A DNA stretch of 64,000 bases from assembly GCA_016650295.1 (NCBI GenBank), contig JAENWA010000032.1, positions 1 through 64,000 on the forward strand, given 5' to 3'. Made by a program: the position numbers and the translations under genes. The notes under the pieces were generated by a model. The model was not told the DNA's origin. It saw nothing but the letters and a program-made list of their open reading frames with translations, and ran no database searches. Below are positions 55,054 to 64,000 of this stretch, one piece after another. The stretch is from Desulfuromonadales bacterium (GTDB taxonomy: Bacteria; Desulfobacterota; Desulfuromonadia; Geobacterales; Pseudopelobacteraceae). Within the stretch, counting starts at the first letter, position 1; each line of letters starts with the position of its first letter.

Positions 55054-57066
55054 ATGAGTACAGAGATTCATCGCTCCGTCTGCCCTTACGACTGTCCCGA
55101 CACCTGCGGCCTGCTGGTGGAAGTGGAAAACGGCCACGCCGTCCGTGTGACTGGCGATCCGCGGCACCCGGTCACACGCGGCCTGCTCTGCCCCAAGATG
55201 AACCATTACGAACGTACGGTGCATTCACCCGGCCGCCTGACGACACCCCTGTTGCGAACCGGTCCCAAGGGAAGCGGCGAGTTTGCGGCCATCAGCTGGA
55301 CAGAAGCGATCGAGCGCATCTGCATGCGCTGGAAAGAGCTGATCGCGGCACATGGCGGCGAGTGCATCCTGCCCTATTCCTATGCCGGCACCATGGGTCT
55401 GGTGCAGCGCAACAGCGGCCACCCCTTCTTCCACCGGCTGGGGGCCTCCCGCCTGGAGCGCACCATCTGCTCGCCGGCCAAGGATGCCGGCTGGAAGGCG
55501 ATCATGGGAGACACCCCGGCGATTGATCCCGCCGGCATGGAACGGAGTGACCTGGTGATCCTGTGGGGTATCAACGCCGCAGCCACCAGCATCCATGCCA
55601 TGCAGGACGCCCAGGCCGCCCGGCTACGCGGGGCGCGGGTCTGGGCCATCGACACTTACCGCACCCCCACCTGCGACGCCGTTGACGAGGCCTTTATCGT
55701 CAGTCCGGGGGGCGACGGCGCCCTGGCCCTGGGGATGCTGCACGTCATTGTCCGTGAGGGGCTGGCGGACCGGGCCTTCATCGCCGCCAACGTGTCCGGC
55801 TTCGATCAGTTGGAGGCGCAGATCCTGCCGGAATGCAGCCCGGAACAGATGTCGGCCGTATGCGGGCTTCCCCCTGAGACCATCGAGCGTCTGGCGCGGG
55901 AGTATGCCGCGGCCGAAGCGCCTTTCGTCCGCCTGGGAAGCGGCCTGACCCGTTACGGCAACGGGGCCATGACCGTCCGCAGCATCGCCTGCCTGCCGGC
56001 GGCCACCGGGGCCTGGCAGCGGCCGGGGGGCGGGGTCTTTCCCGGCACCTCCACCGGCGCCGCTTTCCCGCTGGCACGGGTGACCCGCGAGGATTTCATG
56101 GTTCAGCCGACCCGTCTGGTCAGCATGAACCAGCTGGGCGCGGCCCTGAACAACCTGACCAGCCCGCCGGTCATGAGCCTGTACGTCTATCATTCCAACC
56201 CGGCCTCCATCGCCCCGGACCAGAACGCCGTCATCCGCGGCCTGCTGCGTGATGACCTGTTCACCGTGGTGCACGAACGCTTCCTGACCGACACGGCCCG
56301 TTATGCCGATATCGTCCTGCCGGCCACCTCTTCACTGGAGCAGCCGGATCTGTATCGCTGCTACGGCTACTACCATGCCCAGCGCTGTAATGCGGTCGTT
56401 CCGCCGGTGGGGGAGGCAAAATCCAATTGGGATGTATTCTGCCTGCTGGCAGAGGGAATGGGCTGTGATGAGCCGTTTTTCATGAAATCGGCCGACGACA
56501 TGATCGATCAGCTGCTGGATTTCGAGACCCCCTGGCGGGATCATGGAACAACCGCCCGGCTGCGCCAGGGCGAACCGGTTTTCCTGGTTCCCCCGACCGG
56601 CACACCACAGAACTGGCAGACCCCCTCGGGCCTGATCGAGATCTTCAACCCGCGCGAACCGGAACCGTTGCCGCGCCTGTTGCCGACCCACGCCGTTGGT
56701 GACGGTTTCCCCTTGCGGCTGCAGCCGGCCACGACCCCCTTTGCCCTTAACTCCAGCTTCTACGAGCAGGAGGAGCTTCGCTCCCGGCAGGAGCCAATGC
56801 TCCTGATGATGAACCGCGCCGATGCCGAGGCGCGCGGACTGACGGACGGTCAGCAGGTGCTGGCCTGCAATCGGCAGGGAGAGGTTCATTTTACCCTGAA
56901 GATTACGGAGCGGGTCCCGGTCGGAACTGTGGTGACAGAAGGGGTCTGGTGGAGCGAGTTCATAGCCGGGAAGCGCGGGGTAAATGCCCTGACTTCCCAG
57001 CGGCTGACCGACGGAGGGCGGGGGAGTACGCTGTATGATGTGACGGTGGAGGTGCGGGGAGTGTAA
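55054..57066 (+). CDS. Molybdopterin-dependent oxidoreductase (bis-MGD family)
   Basis: This 670-residue enzyme has an N-terminal 4Fe-4S site (CPYDCPDTCGL and RGLLCPKM) and the molybdopterin core. ISWTEAIERICMRWKELIAA, SYAGTMGLVQRNSGHPFFHR, LVILWGINAAATS and the dinucleotide-binding end MMNRADAEARGLTDGQQVL are all visible. No Tat or Sec signal is present, so it is probably cytoplasmic. The usual catalytic Cys/Ser/SeCys position cannot be fixed by eye; TICSPAKDAGW is the likely segment. It stands alone with no small or membrane subunit. GAAAGGAAG precedes the ATG. The mog/moaC genes at 23-24 kb supply cofactor steps. Confidence 0.85.
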   Translation: MSTEIHRSVCPYDCPDTCGLLVEVENGHAVRVTGDPRHPVTRGLLCPKMNHYERTVHSPGRLTTPLLRTGPKGSGEFAAISWTEAIERICMRWKELIAAHGGECILPYSYAGTMGLVQRNSGHPFFHRLGASRLERTICSPAKDAGWKAIMGDTPAIDPAGMERSDLVILWGINAAATSIHAMQDAQAARLRGARVWAIDTYRTPTCDAVDEAFIVSPGGDGALALGMLHVIVREGLADRAFIAANVSGFDQLEAQILPECSPEQMSAVCGLPPETIERLAREYAAAEAPFVRLGSGLTRYGNGAMTVRSIACLPAATGAWQRPGGGVFPGTSTGAAFPLARVTREDFMVQPTRLVSMNQLGAALNNLTSPPVMSLYVYHSNPASIAPDQNAVIRGLLRDDLFTVVHERFLTDTARYADIVLPATSSLEQPDLYRCYGYYHAQRCNAVVPPVGEAKSNWDVFCLLAEGMGCDEPFFMKSADDMIDQLLDFETPWRDHGTTARLRQGEPVFLVPPTGTPQNWQTPSGLIEIFNPREPEPLPRLLPTHAVGDGFPLRLQPATTPFALNSSFYEQEELRSRQEPMLLMMNRADAEARGLTDGQQVLACNRQGEVHFTLKITERVPVGTVVTEGVWWSEFIAGKRGVNALTSQRLTDGGRGSTLYDVTVEVRGV

Positions 57067-57175
57067 CGCATCTAAACGCAGGCAGGGTGTCCCGAACGCT
57101 TCGTGTATTTGTTTTTTCGTTTTGCAGGTTCGTGATATAGATAATTAATGATTCAACCAGCAAGGAGGTGGCTTC

Positions 57176-57448
57176 ATGGCAACACTAACGATCCACAACG
57201 TTGATCCTGTGCTGAAGGTCGAGGCAATGGAAATCATGCGTCAGCACGGCATGACTGCGAAGGATACCATTTCGGCTTTCCTTCAAAAGATCGTAACCGA
57301 CCATCGTCAGGATGCGGATACCTGTTTTTGCCGCGACCTGGAGTTGAGTGCCGAAACCGGTCAAGATATTAAGGATGCAAAGGCGGGGCGAGTGAAATAT
57401 ACAGCATGCATGGATACCGACGAGCTTTTCAAGCGTCTGGGTATCTGA
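57176..57448 (+). CDS. RelB/DinJ-family antitoxin, apparently without a toxin
   Basis: This 90-residue protein has the RelB/DinJ ribbon-helix-helix start TLTIHNVDPVLKVEAMEIMR, then GMTAKDTISAFLQKIV. The tail continues to TDELFKRLGI. AAGGAGG lies upstream. Such antitoxins normally precede a RelE/YafQ toxin, but the next 264 bases hold no toxin frame. The toxin appears lost, or the protein acts alone. The region after it (57449-57712) is AT-rich and contains two copies of TTAAACGCCAT. Confidence 0.75.
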   Translation: MATLTIHNVDPVLKVEAMEIMRQHGMTAKDTISAFLQKIVTDHRQDADTCFCRDLELSAETGQDIKDAKAGRVKYTACMDTDELFKRLGI

Positions 57449-57712
57449 ACGATGTCATAGGCTCAAGTTTGTTCCACCTGAAAACGCCTTCCCGATTTGT
57501 TCACTGTATACCTTCCCATGCATAATGCTGCAACCTCTCAGGAGCTAGATTTTGAGTTAAGTCGAAATGCTTTTTAAATTTATCAACAACTTAAATTAAA
57601 CGCCATCACAAGTATGTTCTATAATTATTTCAGTACGATAACTTGGTATGTTTTATAAAGCCCGTTTAAAACCCATTTAAAAGCCTTTTAAATTGTATAC
57701 AAAATGTCAAAT

Positions 57713-58228
57713 TTAAACGCCATTGGTTTCAAGCTCCCACAACGAAGTACCACTTGATGTTCTGCAACGGATGCTTTTATCTTTCATTCTCATTTCAGTC
57801 AGGAGATTAATTACCTTGTTGCGCTTTTTCTCATTACTGAGAACCGCAGGAAGCATTGAGAAAAGCAACTCTTCAAACTGGGCACGTGGCGTAGGTCCAA
57901 ATTCTCTGATGTGTTGAAGTACAAATTCCTTGAGGCGAGACTTGTCAATACCACGATTACGCGTATAAAAAGGCTTGGTATTGGTAGCAGCCGCTATTTT
58001 CGCCGAAACAAAGAACCCTGGCTTTCTTCCTTCAATTAAACCGGCCTTGCGCAGCATGTTTGCTGCTTCATCGGTAATTGTCTGGCGTTTTTGAATCCGG
58101 TCGAGGAGTATGATTTTCGAAAGCGGCAAATCCTGCCTTTCCAAAAGTAGCCGTGTATAGTTCTCGTCAATAACGCGTCCGAAGATTTCGAGCACGACTT
58201 TCTGATCGCGCAGTTCTTTTTCGGTCAT
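57713..58228 (-). CDS. C-terminal part of an AlbA_2-type (COG2865) protein
   Basis: This 171-residue protein matches the C-terminal region of COG2865 AlbA_2/ATP-binding proteins. VVLEIFGRVIDENYTRLLLE, LSKIILLDRIQKRQTITDEA, AGLIEGRKPGFFVSAKIA and a final winged-helix-like segment all fit. Full members are about 450-560 residues, so the N-terminal DNA-binding and ATPase parts are missing. It still has GGAGAG nine bases before its ATG and no internal stop. It could be an expressed truncated form or a remnant; I cannot decide. Confidence 0.6.
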   Translation of the reverse strand: MTEKELRDQKVVLEIFGRVIDENYTRLLLERQDLPLSKIILLDRIQKRQTITDEAANMLRKAGLIEGRKPGFFVSAKIAAATNTKPFYTRNRGIDKSRLKEFVLQHIREFGPTPRAQFEELLFSMLPAVLSNEKKRNKVINLLTEMRMKDKSIRCRTSSGTSLWELETNGV

Positions 58229-58328
58229 TTATAAGATCTCTCCAAATGGTTACAGAGTATCGAGTTTTTTCCTTAAAGATCATAGCCACAACATATAGTT
58301 GCTGAATTCGTAAATTCATTAGAGGAGG

Positions 58329-61300
58329 TCAGCCAATCGCTCTAAGCTGTAAAAAAGATTTCCAGAGTTGCCCGGAGTGTTCAGTACGAATACTTCTGAT
58401 GGTGTTGTCAGCTACCTCACGTAATAGAGACGTTGCTCCGGGCCAAGCTTTTGCCAGATCGACTAATATGTTACCAAATCCTCCAAAAGCCTCAGTCAAA
58501 TCAATACTTCTCGAAACCGAGGCAGCACCTTCAACCAATTGCCATAAAGCATTACAGCGAGGATCTTCTTGAGGAGTCCCTGCCCGTTGTACCTCGCCTG
58601 GATATTTATCCGAATAATAAGCTGCCAATTTAATCAGTTGCTCAATAAACTGAATACGTGACTCACTTGCGCCAATTTGCAGAATACATGTTCCTATTAC
58701 CTGCATCAGAGTTATGTCAGCTTCTTTTCGGCTAACCATCTCAACCAGGTTCAGACGGGTTGCAATGGCTGACATTTTTTCACGTTGAGATCCCGTCATG
58801 CCCGAAGTCATAAACAGCCTCATAAATGACCAGCAGATTGCCGAATTGGGCTCTGTCTCCAAGTCAGCAAATGCTTTTTCCTGCAGGCCTGCAATATGTT
58901 GCTCGTTTGGCCCCTCTGATTCATTGAACAAACCAATGGGCGGCTTCACAAAATATGATCCAATCTGGTTGAATGCGGTATTTTTTGCCATAAACAGCCA
59001 CGGAGAAAGTATCCGCGAATTATCGGTGTCTATCATCAGCAAGTTAGATATTTTTTCAATATGCTCCTCAAGTAAAAATTGGTTTGCATCTCTGTCTTGT
59101 AATACTTGTCGTAATCCGAAGTACAAAATGGCCGCATCATCTATGGAACGTGGGTTAACCGGTGACTCGTCATACATAGAATCAAAGCGCATCGTTTGTT
59201 CAACAGGTCGCGACGGCAGATGATCTGCAAAACGCGTTTCAACTTGCTCAAGATCAATTTGCTGAGATACGAAAATCCGTATGACACGGTCAGCGTGCAT
59301 CCAGACAAGCGCCAAGCGTTCTGAAACCGGTAATTGAGTCCAGGTATCGTCATTCTGGAAGGCAAACTCTGTCCAGCGCAGAACCGATACGAAAGGCTTG
59401 GACACCCTGTGCCATCCTTCCAGAACATCATTCAAATGCTTATGATAAACTTCTTTCGGGGTAATTCTGACTAGAAGGCTTAACGCCTGAATCATCTGAA
59501 GTGGCGAACCTTTTTGTTCTATCAACATTGCGACAATCTTGTCGTAGTGAGTTTCACTCACGACTTGGACTGCCTCAACGACTGGTTCAGGCAATGCGAC
59601 TGGAATTCCCGCCAAGCGAGAAAAGGCAAACATCCATCCACGTTCGGAAATGAGGGTGTTAGAGGCCGCTGCACACTTTTCTGGAAATGACAAAACCTGA
59701 TCACTTGGCAGACGCAAATGATTTATTAAAGATGTTGCAGGTGGAGGCATAAAAGCATCTAAAGACAATTGTTCGCGTTGCTCCAATTTGCCTTCCAAGC
59801 AAGAGTAGAAAAATGACGCACTTATCTCCCTCATTTCTTGCAGCATTTTTAATCGGTCTGCTGGCAATGCCGTTGCAACGATGTTTTCTACCAATGCTTT
59901 TCGCTCAACAGGTGGAATGTCTAACCAATCTGGATTTGCAAGCAGCACGTTGCGGCGTTGCGCGCTTGACTTGTCAAGTAGCCCGATAACACTATCGGAA
60001 AAATTACCAGTAAGTGCACCGGTCAGGCGAATGGAATTTTTATCCGACACATCACGTTTTAACGTGAGCTGCTTGCTGCCCTTGAGTGTCTTAACATGCG
60101 CTTTTCCATTGATAACAGCTTTGGAAATTGCAGGCCATAACTGATCCGCCTCAAAATCAAGCCCTCCCATGGTAACGACACTAGCCATCTTGATGCCAAG
60201 CTTTTGGCAGAAGGCTTTGTTCGCTAACAGTTTTTGCATGATGGTCTCAGGCAGTTTATTCACAAGCATGCGCATCAACGATCTAATGCCTTCCAAGTCG
60301 ATACTTTTGTTTTTTGCTGCATCATCGATGAGTTGCATCAGCATTGGAGAGAAAAATCCCGCTATTGATTGTAATAAGGCTTCATCTTTCTCAAGACGAT
60401 AATCAATAATATTTCTCTGCAAGCATTGCCGATATGATTGGAGCCTGATTTCAACTGAATCTACATTACGTGTTACCAGTTGAATCATGCCCGTTAGCAA
60501 CGTACATATATTCAAGGCAAGAACCGCGTGGTTACGAGTTACCGCCTCAACATGTTTGGGAAGCCGGTAAAAACGGTCTGTTCTGAGAGATGACCAAAGC
60601 CATGTTGCCCGTGCGTTACGCATTTCATCGTCAAGGTCAGGCTTCACCCACTGTGCAACAACGCACCGTGCCACGATCCCTTGAATTTCAAAAAGGAACT
60701 GGATCTCATCCGGTCTGCCCTTGAGCTGTTCCATTGATTCGTCCAGTTTAATATGGTCTTCAAGCAGTAATGCATGTGAAAAATTTCGTCGTATCGAGGA
60801 CAATGCCGTAGTCTCAATGACCCTGCCATTAATTATTTGCGCTTCCGCGAGGTGGTGAAGTATCTCGTCGGGCTCAAAAGGAACGAACATGGCATTTGAG
60901 TCCCGTAAGCGTCGCAAGGCGTCATAACGGTCAGATTCAGCTATCAGCTTGGCGGCGAGTAACGCGTTTAGGACTTCGTAGATTCCGACAATCGGATTGT
61001 TTTGGCTATTCTGGTAGCCGGAAAGGGCCCGGTCGTCAAACCACAGGACAGAGTTTTCGGAATTCTGTACATTCAAAAGGTCATAAACACACTTTAACAA
61101 CGGCTGAACTGGCTGGTTGGTATCATCGGCTTCGTCATTGTCCGGCGTTGAAACGGAGGCCAGAGTTACATACCTTTCATTTTCTATTCCTTGGGCTACC
61201 CGCCTTCGTAAGGAAGTTAGCCATGTTGCGGCGTGTTTAGGCTGCTCTTGCTCCAGCTTCATGAGAACTATAGGGAGTGCTGGTGAGATAATCAGCGGGT

Positions 61301-64000
61301 GAGGTAATTGTTCGAGAGTGTCGAGAAGCCCCAACTGGCAGGCGAGCAATAGACCCGTTACATCAATATGAAGTCGCCACTTCGTAATTGGTGCTTTGAG
61401 TTTATGATGTGCCGGTCTGCCACCATGACGAATCAAAAGTGGGCCAGATGTGGTTGGCTGAGATGTTTCAGCAAGGCAATACATATGAGCCAGGTCTGCA
61501 TTACTCTGGTCGCTGAAAACGTGAACCGGCAGTACTCCATCAAGATAGAGTTTGTAAAGATGTTCCACATTTTTGTGCTGGATACGCAAAAGATCCGTAA
61601 TTTCTTCAACTGAAACAATCTTGATGAGAGGAGAACCCTGCTGAGCTAATTCTCCCATAATCTGCACGAGCGGTCCTGCCTCACGTTGCAGGCCAAGCCG
61701 ATTTGCCAATTCAAATGCATGCATCGACAACTCTCTCGGGAGCCCTTTTTCTATGGCTTGGCATAACAATGACCGTGCCAAGTCAACATCTTCAAGGGCT
61801 ACCATTCTGGAGAGTTGTAGAGCATTTTGTGAGGATAATTTTTTTGCTTGGGCGGCCTCCCGGATTATTGATAGCGAGCCGCCAATATTTCCGGTGTTAA
61901 GTTGCAGGGTCGCTTTCAGCATTCTGTGGGGAAATGCCGATGTTTCGGCGGCAAGCAGGTTAGCACAATGTAGTGCCTCCTTTGTCTTACCGCTTTGAGC
62001 GAAGGCTTCTGCTTTCAATGCCATTAATTCATGAGGAATTTTACTGTCTCTGAATTTTGATTTGTGTGTATCGAGGAGCTGAATGGCTGATGCCAGTTGT
62101 TGGGTGTTGAAAGCGGTATAAACGGCAATTCTGACTGCCTCTGCGGTTCCGAATGACAAAATCAGGTCCAAATGCTTGCCGAGAGCGTGCCAGCGACCTG
62201 TTGAGGCCAACATTTGTGCTGCTCGCAGCAAGATGGCGGGCGTTGGTTTTAATGACGCAATTTCTTCTAAGAATCCTTCTAATGGCGTCCAGTCCTTTGA
62301 TTGGTTGGCGCGCTCTACAAGAACACTCATCTTGCTTGCAACTGTCAGTGCCGCATCACCGCTATTTGAAGCTTCAAACTTTTCACGTGCAGTAAAGTCG
62401 GCAAGCCATGTTGCATGTGATTGCTGAAGTTTTGGCGTATTAAACCGGTCTGCATATCGCGTCATTATTTCAATGGCTGCTTGGTTATTTCCGTCAACCA
62501 GATTTAGCCATGCGAGAGAAGTAACCTGCTCCGAATCACCATTGCCGCGTTCAAGGCTTTCTTGTAATTGCCGTTTGCTGGCATCGCGATCAAAATCAAA
62601 ACCACGCGCCAATGCCCAATCTACAGCTCCGGTATGTGTTGGTTCGTCAGCGAGTATCTGCTTGCACCGAAGCTCCGCGTCATCAAGACGATTACGTAGA
62701 TTGCACAGGCACGCTAACGCCCAGGTCTGGTCAATCCGTTTACGTTCATCATCCTGGGCTTGGCTTGCAAGATTTTCAAAACGCTCCAAAGCTTCTGTCA
62801 GCAATTCATGGCTGTTGTTATCATCTCTCACCAAATCGAGATCTATTGGATTTGGGTACAGATACCATTCAGATGTGAGAACAGGCGACAACGCAAGCGC
62901 ATAGCGTATCATTGCGCCGGCCCGCTGGATGGAAGGCCAGTCGCTTTTCAGTTTTTCAGCATGTCGTATAATCTCAAACGCCCGTTCACGGTCACCTTGC
63001 AACAAGGCGATAAAAGCCTTTAGCCGCTCTGTTTCAGCATGTGGTTCTTCAAAAATGGGACTGTGTTCAATTGTCGTTATGGCATCATCCAACCGACCCG
63101 CGTCAAGTAACATTGCAACGCGTAGCTGCACGCCATCCCTGCTTGCAGGAATCCCCAGAATCTCAAGGCCTTTTTCTGAGCGATCTCGACGGGTTGCAAT
63201 GAGGGCTCTCAAACGCAATTCTTTGGGCACATGAATATGATCTGCTTCATCAGCCAGTTTCTCTGCATAGTCAATATTGCCACGCTGCAAGGCCAGAGAT
63301 GCCTGCAAACGGATAACGCGAGCTTGAACTTCGGGAAGCAATTGTGCCCAAGCTTCTCCAGTGCGGATGTCGAGCAGTTGTGTTTCAACGGCGTTGAGGT
63401 TACCTCGCTGTATCTCTTCGAATGCGGTTTCAAGTTGTTTTTCTGTGCTGCCAGAGAGGTGTTTTTGAAGTGAAGATATCTGGGCGATGATGGAGGCGGA
63501 CATAATGCCTGTATCAGCAACTGACGCGCTAGCTGTATTTTGAGTTGAACCACATAAACGATCGGCCCACCATGGATCAAGATAACGCGAAACTATACCA
63601 CGGTGTTTGTGGAGCTTGTTCTGAAGTTGTCGTGGTCCCCAAACGTCATAGGTGACGCCATATGATTCAAACCGAGCCTTTTCGGCATCGATTTCAATTT
63701 CTCGTTCTTCTGAATTTACGTCACTGGCGACAATAAGTACGATCTTGTGGACTTTTTTTGCCTTCCAGTGGCTATCCCAATGAGTTAGAAAATCCGCTCC
63801 CCATTGTGGGATTTGTCCTTTCTTGATAGTTGAGTAGCACTTACAAGAAGCGACTTCTATACCTGTACCATCAATACGCGTTGCGATAATATCAATGCCA
63901 AATTGACGTTGAAATTTCCGGCGATATAAGTCCGCAGTTGAAATCCTCGACTCCTCTTGATAAAGAGCACAGGACATCTCTTCGAACGCATGTTCGTCCA
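58329..64000 (-). CDS. Giant nuclease-like / helical-repeat / PIN-like protein (5' end outside window)
   Basis: At least 1890 residues are present. The frame is open past the Met at 63977 to the window edge, reading HAFEEMSCALYQEE in the added part, so the start is upstream. The N-terminus looks like a PD-(D/E)XK Mrr-type fold: FGIDIIATR, then IEVASCKCYS. Residues about 180-830 are alpha-helical TPR-like units (RALIATRRDRSEKGLEILGI, ALKAEAFAQSGKTKEALHCA). A PIN-like segment begins near 870 (LHIDVTGLLLACQLGLLDTL) with LWFDDRALSGY near 981. The last 800 residues are helical and unassigned. AT-rich base use suggests transfer. The layout resembles defence or RNA-cutting proteins; the function is inferred. 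Confidence 0.7.
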   Translation of the reverse strand, partial: DEHAFEEMSCALYQEESRISTADLYRRKFQRQFGIDIIATRIDGTGIEVASCKCYSTIKKGQIPQWGADFLTHWDSHWKAKKVHKIVLIVASDVNSEEREIEIDAEKARFESYGVTYDVWGPRQLQNKLHKHRGIVSRYLDPWWADRLCGSTQNTASASVADTGIMSASIIAQISSLQKHLSGSTEKQLETAFEEIQRGNLNAVETQLLDIRTGEAWAQLLPEVQARVIRLQASLALQRGNIDYAEKLADEADHIHVPKELRLRALIATRRDRSEKGLEILGIPASRDGVQLRVAMLLDAGRLDDAITTIEHSPIFEEPHAETERLKAFIALLQGDRERAFEIIRHAEKLKSDWPSIQRAGAMIRYALALSPVLTSEWYLYPNPIDLDLVRDDNNSHELLTEALERFENLASQAQDDERKRIDQTWALACLCNLRNRLDDAELRCKQILADEPTHTGAVDWALARGFDFDRDASKRQLQESLERGNGDSEQVTSLAWLNLVDGNNQAAIEIMTRYADRFNTPKLQQSHATWLADFTAREKFEASNSGDAALTVASKMSVLVERANQSKDWTPLEGFLEEIASLKPTPAILLRAAQMLASTGRWHALGKHLDLILSFGTAEAVRIAVYTAFNTQQLASAIQLLDTHKSKFRDSKIPHELMALKAEAFAQSGKTKEALHCANLLAAETSAFPHRMLKATLQLNTGNIGGSLSIIREAAQAKKLSSQNALQLSRMVALEDVDLARSLLCQAIEKGLPRELSMHAFELANRLGLQREAGPLVQIMGELAQQGSPLIKIVSVEEITDLLRIQHKNVEHLYKLYLDGVLPVHVFSDQSNADLAHMYCLAETSQPTTSGPLLIRHGGRPAHHKLKAPITKWRLHIDVTGLLLACQLGLLDTLEQLPHPLIISPALPIVLMKLEQEQPKHAATWLTSLRRRVAQGIENERYVTLASVSTPDNDEADDTNQPVQPLLKCVYDLLNVQNSENSVLWFDDRALSGYQNSQNNPIVGIYEVLNALLAAKLIAESDRYDALRRLRDSNAMFVPFEPDEILHHLAEAQIINGRVIETTALSSIRRNFSHALLLEDHIKLDESMEQLKGRPDEIQFLFEIQGIVARCVVAQWVKPDLDDEMRNARATWLWSSLRTDRFYRLPKHVEAVTRNHAVLALNICTLLTGMIQLVTRNVDSVEIRLQSYRQCLQRNIIDYRLEKDEALLQSIAGFFSPMLMQLIDDAAKNKSIDLEGIRSLMRMLVNKLPETIMQKLLANKAFCQKLGIKMASVVTMGGLDFEADQLWPAISKAVINGKAHVKTLKGSKQLTLKRDVSDKNSIRLTGALTGNFSDSVIGLLDKSSAQRRNVLLANPDWLDIPPVERKALVENIVATALPADRLKMLQEMREISASFFYSCLEGKLEQREQLSLDAFMPPPATSLINHLRLPSDQVLSFPEKCAAASNTLISERGWMFAFSRLAGIPVALPEPVVEAVQVVSETHYDKIVAMLIEQKGSPLQMIQALSLLVRITPKEVYHKHLNDVLEGWHRVSKPFVSVLRWTEFAFQNDDTWTQLPVSERLALVWMHADRVIRIFVSQQIDLEQVETRFADHLPSRPVEQTMRFDSMYDESPVNPRSIDDAAILYFGLRQVLQDRDANQFLLEEHIEKISNLLMIDTDNSRILSPWLFMAKNTAFNQIGSYFVKPPIGLFNESEGPNEQHIAGLQEKAFADLETEPNSAICWSFMRLFMTSGMTGSQREKMSAIATRLNLVEMVSRKEADITLMQVIGTCILQIGASESRIQFIEQLIKLAAYYSDKYPGEVQRAGTPQEDPRCNALWQLVEGAASVSRSIDLTEAFGGFGNILVDLAKAWPGATSLLREVADNTIRSIRTEHSGQLWKSFLQLRAIG

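Overview
The window reads as a chromosomal segment of a Geobacter-type bacterium (Desulfuromonadales). The main evidence is a PpcA-like triheme c7 cytochrome, type IV pilus and type II secretion genes, a leucine T-box in front of leuA, and the dprA-topA-trmFO neighbourhood. This placement comes from gene content and remembered family features; no search was run. Most of the DNA is GC-rich housekeeping sequence, interrupted by AT-richer accessory islands.

Layout. 1-2260: repeat-rich toxin-antitoxin cluster (decayed DUF4160/DUF2442 pair, RelE/XRE pair, Phd/VapC pair). 2430-3383: EcsC-family protein and a 52-residue Pmp3-like membrane peptide. 3510-11729 (minus): gspC-gspD-gspE-gspF followed by glycogen phosphorylase. 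11908-14810 (minus): U32 peptidase and a secreted nuclease. 14973-16853 (minus): leuA with terminator, T-box leader and promoter. 17055-23221 (plus): ResB remnant, CcsA, then a cobalamin-type radical SAM protein, a LuxE-like acyl ligase, a second such radical SAM protein and a small membrane protein. 23246-28405 (minus): dnaB, a degenerate PilB/GspE-like protein, pilT, moaC, mog. 28453-36803: PIN/AbrB pair, DegT aminotransferase, a bacterial Roco (LRR-GTPase-COR) protein, a SmaI-like restriction-modification system with a small ribbon-helix-helix gene, and a Uma2 protein. 36855-41812: GT39 glycosyltransferase, second U32 protein, CpoB/YbgF-like lipoprotein, LysM protein. 41906-49388: dprA, topA, an inserted HigB/HigA-ImmA pair, trmFO, MutY-like glycosylase. 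49437-57066: cytochrome c7, isolated gspG, ppdK, AMMECR1, def, GcvR-like ACT protein, molybdopterin oxidoreductase. 57176-64000: orphan RelB/DinJ antitoxin, C-terminal piece of an AlbA_2-type protein, and a very large nuclease-like/helical-repeat/PIN-like protein running off the window.

The best candidates for an undescribed system are the giant protein at 58329-64000, the Roco protein at 30464-33883, the radical SAM/LuxE/radical SAM operon at 18258-23221, the pseudo-ATPase beside pilT, and the restriction-modification unit whose ribbon-helix-helix gene appears to be leaderless. No tRNA, rRNA, transposase gene or CRISPR array was seen.
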